Assembly: GCA_002633005.1 (NCBI GenBank)
Contig: NMRA01000302.1
Span: forward strand, 257,760 to 321,759
Reading direction: 5' to 3'
DNA: 64,000 bases
Origin: Phoronis australis
Lineage: Eukaryota; Phoronida; Phoronidae
Below the pieces are notes generated by a model. The model did not search any database and was not told the origin of the DNA. It saw nothing but the letters and a program-made list of their open reading frames with translations. This document shows positions 57,201-64,000 of this stretch, in pieces. The position numbers and the translations under genes are program-made. Every line of letters starts with the position of its first letter. The first letter of the stretch is position 1.

Positions 57201-58821
57201 TAAAATAAGAAAAAAGAACCTGCAATGTTCCCTCTATGTTCAAATCAGGCAGTTCGATGCGTGATCCGACCGCTTTCTCCGGTGGCCCACGCGTCTTGTT
57301 TTTTGTAGAATTAAGGCGTTCTCAACAATTGTCAATACATGGTCATTCAATCATTTTCCAATAAACCACCCACAGAATTTCAATGCGGTGTATCGAATTA
57401 AAGTGAGTGAACCTTTTTCTAGTTGAAAAAACGTGTATACCACCTTCCAAAATTACTGGTAATCGAACGACCGGATGTGCACGTACATTTGCACTTGTGT
57501 TTGTCGTTGTCAAATTTGTCCCACTTGTTGTTGCCCATGCACGTCGATTCGATTGCATTATCTTTGCGTTCCTCATCACCGTTGAATTTGTGGCCACGCG
57601 TACAATCGTGCGTTACCTTCACACCCCTCGCGACCTGTCCCGTGCGAGACGGTTTGTAGCCAACGTACTCTTCGATTTTACACGTCTCTGCAATCGAATT
57701 GCGTTTTACAAATGACTTAATTCGACTGCTCATTATTGTCTGAGGCCCGTTGGGCTACCACACCATTATTTCAACTGGAAGTAATAAATTGAAATCAATG
57801 AAATGTTTTTGTTTACACAAATGTCTAGTGTTTAATCATGAAAACAGGCGAGCTCTCCGCGGAGAGGAAAGTTCCGAAAGTAGTTACCGGTAATTAGTTT
57901 CTTCACTAGCTGAGTCGCTCCTAAGGCAACTGCGAACCTTCGTTACAAAGTGTATTTTTGTGCAAATATCTTAAATTCTGTTAGCTCTCACCCCTTTAAA
58001 AAATTTTAGTGTACGGCCGTTTTTGCACAAAATACCCCCAAAACATCGATAATTAAAAATATAAGGCCTATTTTAAAAATCTGAGAGAAACTGTTCCCTC
58101 GAAGATGTCATTATCAACATGTTGACAAAAGAACAATTTGATTGGAGGAGCGATATTTTTAAAATTTTTAGTAAAAGTTAAAGAAATTTTACTGAAAACG
58201 AACCTCTCGTAAAATAAGAATAATAAATTATGAAGAAAACTTATTCACCTTTCAGAAAATCATATTTCATAGGAGTTTGAGCAAACAGAGTTTAAGATAT
58301 TTGCACATAAGTGCAAACTGGTAAACAAGGTTCACAGCTACCGTAAGCGAAATTATAAGTCAAACTGACACTTTCGCCCTGCCATAAATTGAATAAGGTG
58401 TTGACAGAGCAAACGCCACTTACCCGCGCGCATGGAGTCATCGGTCTGGATGGAACAACGCTAGCGAAAACGCATGTAGTTTAGGAGTAACTCAAACCTC
58501 CAACAAAGCGCCAGCAGACTTTACTCCTCTGATCGTTGACATTGTTGGCGTTTTGGTGCTAGCGACGGTACCAAAACGCTAGCGTTTTAGCGAGCATGTG
58601 AACCCGTTGAGAATGTGGCAAGGCAATGTTAGACTATTTTTAGGAATTAAGTGTATACACGTCAACGCTGCACTTCCTCTGATGTCAATGATAACCCAGT
58701 GACACTTTAAATTTTGCACGTGACACACGATATTCTTACCTCCAGTGGCCTGAGAAATGAGGATGCAGATGGCAATGTGTACCGAAAACACAACTGAAAC
58801 AAAATGTGAAATAACGTGCAT
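51141..58821 (-). CDS. S1: GPI-anchored sushi + Ig receptor-like gene
   Basis: Complete spliced model of six exons: 58740-58821, 57487-57687, 55168-55284, 54418-54556, 52243-52415, 51141-51286; 858 nt, 285 aa, all phases consistent. Residues 1-27 are a signal peptide starting M-H-V-I-S. A sushi/CCP domain follows (C30, C56, C77, C93, W83), then an Ig-like domain split over three exons (B-strand C120, F-strand Y-R-C at 179-181), a proline- and lysine-rich linker (about 200-237) and a GPI signal. Sushi plus a Pro-rich stalk recalls IL-2R/IL-15R alpha chains, but the Ig domain and GPI tail do not; cytokine or ligand binding is inferred from the neighbouring R genes only. R2 carries the same sushi-Ig exons. 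The gene sits between G0 and R1 in the same orientation. Confidence 0.8.
51287..52242. other. S1 intron 5
   Basis: 51380-51640 is conserved with the G0 intron at 63500-63720. No element recognised. Confidence 0.55.
52243..52415 (-). CDS. S1 exon 5: Ig F/G strands and Pro-rich linker
   Basis: 173 nt, acceptor GCCTGTAG, donor GTGAGT. C-V-A-E-Q opens it and P-P-P-S-K-P lies in the linker. Confidence 0.8.
52416..54417. other. S1 intron 4
   Basis: 2 kb. Two minus-strand open stretches (52555-52827, 52919-53197) have acceptor-like sites but the wrong phase and no partner in R2, so they are not called. Confidence 0.55.
54418..54556 (-). CDS. S1 exon 4: Ig C-E strands
   Basis: 139 nt, acceptor TTTTCAG, donor GTATGG, ending N-N-Y-R across the junction. 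Confidence 0.82.
55035..55148 (+). repeat. (CA)n and (GT)n arrays in inverted arrangement
   Basis: CA repeats at 55035-55073 and GTGTGC/GT repeats at 55113-55148 are reverse complements about 45 bases apart and could form a hairpin next to S1 exon 3. Confidence 0.85.
55168..55284 (-). CDS. S1 exon 3: Ig A-B strands
   Basis: 117 nt, acceptor ATTTCAG, donor GTAAGA. Q-L-T-I-F-C-K is the B strand. Confidence 0.82.
55700..56324 (+). mobile_element. Probable solo LTR with heat-shock promoter
   Basis: A non-coding block holding a 62-base tandem duplication (55709-55770 and 55771-55830), five GAAnnTTC-type heat-shock elements, a TATA box and a long leader without ORF, ending near TGTAACA. This looks like an LTR of a retrotransposon rather than a host gene, but no second copy or target duplication was found in the window. 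Confidence 0.45.
55746..55958 (+). promoter_or_regulatory. Five heat-shock elements plus TATA box
   Basis: nGAAnnTTCnnGAAn trimers at 55746-55758, 55905-55917 and 55925-55937 are perfect; 55810-55822 and 55855-55867 have one degenerate unit each. TATAAATA follows at 55951-55958. The spacing (two perfect elements 20 bases apart just before the TATA box) is that of a heat-inducible promoter reading to the right, antisense to S1. Confidence 0.7.
56325..57486. other. S1 intron 2, distal part
   Basis: AT-rich; nothing recognised. Confidence 0.55.
57487..57687 (-). CDS. S1 exon 2: sushi (CCP) domain
   Basis: 201 nt, acceptor ATTGCAG, donor GTACGT. Four cysteines (C30, C56, C77, C93) and G-N-N-K-W before the last; one complete sushi module in one phase 1-1 exon. 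Confidence 0.85.
57688..58739. other. S1 intron 1, nothing recognised
   Basis: About 1 kb without conserved exon or element. Confidence 0.55.
58740..58821 (-). CDS. S1 exon 1: signal peptide
   Basis: ATG at 58821, 27 codons plus one base, donor GTAAGA. Hydrophobic S-V-V-F-S-V-H-I-A-I-C-I-L-I core and a small-residue cleavage region A-T-G. Confidence 0.82.
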
Positions 58822-60017
58822 AAGTCTCGCCTCAACATTCCATGATCCGCAGATATCATAAAGTGTTTTGAATCATCAGGGTTGGTTGACCCGCTATGCC
58901 GCTGTATGCCCGATATTTCTTTCCTTTACCCTTCCTTGAACTTCTAGTATTCCCAAGTTAGTAGCCAACATTCCGTCGTTCTTCGATTATAAACAACGTT
59001 ATTTTAAAAACTGACACTAAATTATGTGAAGGGCACTCAAATAACATTCGTGGGCGCGCAAAAACAGAGCTTTGGAATTGCTTCGGGAGCGTCCGTGAAA
59101 ACCTGGATGTATGCCACAAAATAACGTCCTCGATTTTGGGGTTTTGAATTTTTTGTCAGATAGTGTTTGATTTTACTTTATTTCTGTTTCTGTTGACAAA
59201 GGACGTTATTACATCCGAAAATTTTAGTTGATCCATTCTTGTTGTTTTATTTACCTACGCCAGAAGGCAATTCATGCAGAACGAACAACTGTGGACGAAA
59301 CACAAAGGTTTATTTAGAGCTAAATAGAATGAACGACACCAGCACAAAATGGCAGACGGCAGAGAGAGGACGCTGACTACAGCGAAAAGACATCTGGCGG
59401 ACTGGCGCTATTTATATTTTTTTGACATTCTTGTCGTCAAATCGCCACTCAAAGGCAATTTTATCAAGGTATTCAAAGATTTGTTGCTGATTTCGTAGAG
59501 ATCCATCAACAATTGAGTGGAAAACTCTGAGCAGATGTGTTAGTAGTAGTGAGCGACATCAGTGGTAATCGAGGAACAGATAAATTCAAGCGTCTGTGGA
59601 TTTTGCATGTACCCCGTCAGGTCGTTAGCTCATCAGGTTTACAAAAAGTCATGATCAGATGTTAGAACCTTCGTAGCAACAACCTTGCACAATGTCGCAT
59701 TCGGCAGCTATTGTTGCCAACCATTTGGGAAGAACAGCGCCAAAATACAGCTAGTGGGCGGTGGCAGAAAATGATGTTAATGTTAAATAGATTTCGAAAT
59801 TTCACATAATGTCGACCGGGAGACAATAAATACCCATTTCGACAACTAAGGTCACACCAATTCCTCGCGCTTCTTACGGCCCTGGTGCCATGATGTGATG
59901 GTATGGAAGTTCCGTGGTCAGCATCTCGCCATGAGTTCCGATATTCAGGCACATACAGCTTGTTTCTATCTGATCGGATTTTTGTAACTGGTTGCAAACG
60001 TGCACTAAACGCCTAAT
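58822..60017. other. S1 upstream region
   Basis: No exon joining the 60024-60045 leader to S1 was found. Nothing else recognised. Confidence 0.5.
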
Positions 60018-60170
60018 ACCTACTTTTGATGTAATCCGCGAACATTGCACACCGGTCGAAAACTTGCATGAAACGCACAATGTTACCTTTCGAAATTAAC
60101 ACGTGGCCATACAATCATGATCTGTCATTTGCAGTTTGCTACTTATCAAGCATGATCGTGAAGCGAGAAG
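60018..60170 (-). promoter_or_regulatory. Diverged leader/promoter block upstream of S1
   Basis: Third copy of the R1/R2 block, keeping GCAAATGAC, GATCATGAT and the TACATCAAAA-GTAGGT splice-donor end; its ATG at 60045 opens M-F-A-D-Y-I-K. The connection to S1 exon 1 is unclear. Confidence 0.4.
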
Positions 60171-62320
60171 CACGGGCCTTGGATAAGCAACATTGGTCTT
60201 TTTCACGTGTTGAGTGGGTGATAACATACATGTACGCACGATTATTGTTTCGCTGCAAATAGGATGAATACAATTTCAGTCAACAGCTGACGAGAACTAA
60301 GAGAAATGATATCCCAAATTAAATAAGAACAGGGATACTTTACTATTCATTTAATTAAACCCAATTGTTTCAGGTAAGGTTGCCGAAAGCTTTGCAGTAT
60401 TACTTTTGAAGCCCCCAGGACCGTACGACAGATGTCACAATTCGTGAACGAAATTGTCAGAAACAATAAACGATGATCATGCATGCAAAAAGGTGTCTAG
60501 AGAACCAAACCTTTGCAGTTTCTAATATTAGTCTTCTGCATTTAAGAGTCTGATAGCGCTTGACCTCGTCTTCTAAATCAGTCATATTTTCGTGTCTATA
60601 GTTGATGTTGAGAAAGCAAAGGGCTCCAAATCACGCATCCACGTTTATTTGTTCAATTTATCAAACTTTCTCAAGTCGGACTTGCGGCCCACAGAACAAC
60701 AGTAATGCTTAGTTGCCACTGGAAGGACGAATGTGACCGCAAAGACTTCTAAATAATCAGACAACAGCAAATAACGTGTAAAACTCCAATGGCACGAAAA
60801 CGAGGCAGGAAATGTGCCTGACGAATGTTCACGCATTGTTTGTAAATACGGTGAGATGCGAATGTTACTGTGTAATTCGGGACGGCCCTATCACATAAAA
60901 GTTGTAAACATGGATTTTCGGTGTTATAGACATCTAAAAGTGCGTTAGGATTCGCCGTTTGAAAGTTTGTGAAATGGATAGTGTCACATTTGAGATGCAC
61001 ACTAAAGTTGACTGGGGAAGGTTTGGAGTGTTTTACAGGGGTGCAGGAAAGCTGGCCGAACTTTTTGCAAGAGGGCAGGTTGACATTATCAGGAACGATT
61101 ATCTCAGGAGCTAACGGAATTAGGAAACATGTTTATCGTACGAAGATACATAGTGAACTTTGTCACTAGTCAGCTCCGATTATGCACAATTTCGGTTGAC
61201 ATGCTGCTCCGTCCAGCAGCCCCGTGTCTACAGCACTGTCTGTCGATACACGCTAGGAACCTCACAAAATTTAAAAGGACAACAAACCACGTTTTGGCCT
61301 CTCAGATATTTAAGCGACATTCACATCCAATTTTGTAATAAAAATAGTGCTTTGTAACCCTGGACAGTTCTCAAAAGTTAGTGAAGGAAAATTTGAAAAC
61401 TCCTTTCGATGTCTACTAAACGGGTGACTGAACGAAGATTGGTGAAATCATCGAAATCGGGTTTAGTATCCTTTAAACACCATTAGTACACTATGAGCTT
61501 GTGCCTTAAAATTGAACTGTATTTTAATCGAATAATTGTGCATAGTTTTCTATGGGTTGTTGATTGATTTCACTAATGCGTCAGTAGCAAAATGTAAACT
61601 CATACGCAAAATAATATCCACTCTTCGTGATCGTCAGACGGAAAGTATGCCGGTGCAACCAGTCCGTATCAACAATTAACACTTGCGTGCCTGTGCCACA
61701 GTCTGTGTGCCTTGCGAACTCTAGCCAGCCAGCTAGCTGCAGCCAATGCTTAGTTCTCTAAATCATTCAAGGGTTAGTTTTTTTTTACCCAATAGATGTA
61801 TGAAGACTATCATCAAAATTCACCTATAGGTACCACTGTGCGCTTGAGCTTCATTAGACACCAAAATTTCACACAGGTCGGGACTGCCCGGGTAGTTCTG
61901 CTCGTCACCTCGCTGTGAAAATTCCGTCAACATGTAGATGTCCGCCATGTCGATGATATCTTTGTATATTGTTCACGTGGTGAACTGTTATACCTTCAGA
62001 CCTTCCTTGAGACCAGTTCTATATTAAAGTTCAAGTATGAATTGCCTGTCTGTGAAAAGTTGCCTTTTTTCGATGTCCTTGTACACTGTTGTGACTATGG
62101 GTCTCGCACTTAAGTTTATCATAAGCCTACATATATTGGTACCCATTTACATGCCAAAAGTGATTGCCCTGAACGCTTCAAGCAAATCCACTGGCCCGAA
62201 ACAACGGGTCAGGGTGTGCTTCGAGCGCTGGCCGTCTACGCCGTGTATGCAACCCTCTCCCCTCTAGGGATGTGCAAAATAGCCCCTCTTCTTCTCATTG
62301 CTTCTCCCGTAATCTATGAT
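60171..62320. other. Intergenic between S1 and G0, nothing recognised
   Basis: 2.1 kb with no ORF, element or repeat that I can support. Confidence 0.5.
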
Positions 62321-62731
62321 AAAATGGAAATGTTTAAGTACTTCGACAAGACAGGAGAACACTCCCTCTCATACCCCTGGGTTGCTAGACGAAGAGCACG
62401 TTGTTAGTGTGACGTCAAAAGAGCATTGTGTGAGTACTCGCTTCCCTTTGCAACCACCATTCGCTCCCTACACCCTTGAACGTAGCAGCTTCTTATCGGC
62501 ATGGCAGCAAAAAAGTACATGCGTATAACATTTGTACAACAAACTATCAAAAAATTTTCTAACAACAACTACGTTGAATACGAAAGTGTTCTGCCAAATC
62601 TTTCCAAAATTTAAGCTGTGTGCCATATATTGTCCTAAGTCTTGTTAGTTTTGTTTCATCCATTCCAGTATTTGGTTCCTGGAAAATCAAAATTACTCGT
62701 TGCTTTACATTTGAATTTAAGAAATCCCCAT

Positions 62732-62912
62732 CGAGGGGTAAGGGTGACACAGGTTCCAGATACTAGTCTGTTACTTCATTTTGATGCACCTGAGGGGTAA
62801 AGGGGACAAAGGTTCCCATACAACTAGTCTGCTACTTCATTTTGGTGCACCTGAGGGGTAAAGGGGAAACAGGTTCCCATACAACTATTCTGCTACTTCA
62901 TTTTTGGTGCAC
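62732..62912 (+). repeat. ~60-base minisatellite, three copies
   Basis: Units beginning GAGGGGTAA and ending TTTTGGTGCACCT repeat three times. The corresponding places at 18590-18650 and 50770-50820 have a single unit. Confidence 0.85.
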
Positions 62913-63060
62913 CTGAAATTTTCGACTCGTTTGCATATTTTACGGAGTTGTGTGAAGAACGACATTCTCCAGAAGAAACTTTCAAGAGAAAAATTTACTT
63001 CAAAAGTTTTGCTAGATGAGTGTAGTGTCACAAGAGGTCGACTCAATCAAACTGAAATTG

Positions 63061-63066
63061 TTTATT
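63061..63066 (-). terminator. G0 polyadenylation signal AATAAA
   Basis: 188 bases downstream of the G0 stop; conserved position in the array. Confidence 0.65.
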
Positions 63067-63253
63067 GTCTATTTTGTGTTGCACGTTCACTTGGTTCCAG
63101 CTAATGATCGTAAGAATTTACTTTTTTATTCGGACCCCACTAGAAAATTCGAGTAAACCATCGAGTTTCACTAGATGTGAATGGTCAGTTTGGTGGTAAA
63201 GCGACACTTGATTAATGAGTTTCCTGCGCTTCTTGATTTTACTGATATGTGCA

Positions 63254-63417
63254 TTAATTGGAAAGTGTCGCTGCGGCCAAAATCAAAGTAAGCATTGCTG
63301 GTTCGGTCATCTTTGCCTTGGTCCCTGCGTTCTCTATGCTTGCGTCCATTTGTTGGTTGTCGGCGTAGTGTTCCGCCTCCTTGTTTGCATCTACCACAAA
63401 CGTCCCTTGAATTTGAG
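63254..63417 (-). CDS. G0: terminal GPI-signal exon of a further receptor gene
   Basis: Last exon of a gene whose other exons lie right of the window. A pyrimidine-rich acceptor ends at 63418. The exon opens in phase 1 (two bases complete a codon) and encodes 53 residues before TAA at 63254. It aligns with the last exons of S1 and R1: a polar segment containing NQQMDAS, then K-A-K-M-T-E-P, then a hydrophobic terminus ending in L-S-N. Nothing of its ectodomain is visible, so it could be Ig-CRH or sushi-Ig type. AATAAA follows 188 bases downstream at 63061-63066. Confidence 0.72.
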
Positions 63418-64000
63418 CTGAAAACAATTGAAAGAGACTTTTGTTTAGACAAAATGGTACAATTGGATGTTGTTTATATCAACGGGAGCTAAATACATGT
63501 ATCATTTGTATGCGTAATTGCGAAGCTACTGAGAATCACGTTTCTGCAAGAAAGGCCAGCTCGTGATTTGTACAAGTTCTGCTTGCAAAGATACTTTGAG
63601 CCCGGATGTTAATCTTATTGGTTTCTGGGCTCGGACGGGAAGCAGTAGCGGTACTTTATTGCGTTTAGCAATACTTGACCGTCACCCACCGTATTACCAC
63701 ACCTTTAGGAACAAGAGTATCCATCAGGAATAATGCTTCTTTCGCAGCCTCCTTTTCACCCAGTTGGTTCGTATACTGGCCCGTCCGAATAGGTTTTGCA
63801 TATAAGTCCAGTTGATGTCCCTTGTATAGGCCCAAACAATAATTCCCATATAGGCGCAGTAGCTTTCTTTTTGCAAAATTGTCTTGCTTTTCATGAACAA
63901 CTTTCTGGCGTATTGCCGCCCCTTTAGGTACATGGGCTTATATCCGAAGTGATGCCTTTTTTCAAGGACTTGCTTTACCGAAGGGGTTCGTATAAGTTCG
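63418..64000. other. G0 intron to the right edge
   Basis: Conserved in part with R1 and S1 introns at 19190-19300 and 51380-51700. No further exon seen. Confidence 0.55.

Noticed and set aside
59662-59997. 111-codon minus-strand ORF upstream of S1
   Set aside because: No family resemblance, signal peptide or conserved splice sites; treated as chance.
1-64000. CRISPR arrays, operons, rRNA or tRNA genes
   Set aside because: No regularly spaced direct repeats, bacterial signals, rRNA or cloverleaf sequences recognised; the DNA is clearly eukaryotic.

Overview
The window is invertebrate animal nuclear DNA, roughly 60% A+T. It has small exons with consensus GT/AG splice sites, long transposon-rich introns, AATAAA signals and decayed copies of many eukaryotic transposon classes. 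A single N at 18286, after a CT run, suggests a draft assembly. The species cannot be named. Class I cytokine-receptor modules, TTAA-inserting THAP elements and Ngaro-like elements with a hydrolase domain fit a bilaterian such as a cephalochordate or hemichordate (low confidence).

The host genes are a tandem array of four related receptor genes, all on the minus strand (transcribed from high to low coordinates). G0 (63254-63417) is only the last coding exon of a gene lying beyond the right edge. S1 (58821-51141) is complete: signal peptide, sushi domain, Ig-like domain, proline-rich linker and a GPI-anchor signal, 285 aa. R1 (46233-18963) is complete if its tiny first exon is right: signal peptide, Ig domain, two-domain cytokine-receptor homology region with a degenerate WSxWS box (WSETS) and a GPI-anchor signal, 423 aa. 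This is the architecture of the vertebrate GPI-anchored co-receptor CNTFR-alpha. R2 (17975 to beyond 482) has the same Ig and cytokine-receptor exons but lacks the GPI exon at that point. Its next exons in matching phase encode the sushi and Ig modules of S1, so it appears to be an Ig-CRH-sushi-Ig composite. No ORF is long; the genes were assembled exon by exon from splice sites, reading-frame phase and comparison of the copies.

The copies also share non-coding parts. A conserved leader/promoter block lies at about 17954-18130, 46212-46390 and 60018-60170. Each final exon is followed by an AATAAA 150-190 bases downstream (18804, 50970, 63061).

The introns and intergenic DNA hold mobile elements: two TTAA-flanked elements with THAP genes (7342-9009; 34147-35842), a LINE on + (24425-26270), a Gypsy-type pol remnant on - (30327-31560), a LINE on - with its reverse transcriptase deleted (39900-42660), three pieces of a tyrosine-recombinase element with an SGNH-hydrolase domain (2275-2480, 37960-39240, 46480-49085), a 1.5 kb inverted-repeat element (43639-45141), a foldback element (49088-49775), a small MITE family and a likely solo LTR with five heat-shock elements and a TATA box (55700-56324). 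Because R1 and R2 are duplicates, several insertions can be checked against the empty site in the other copy.
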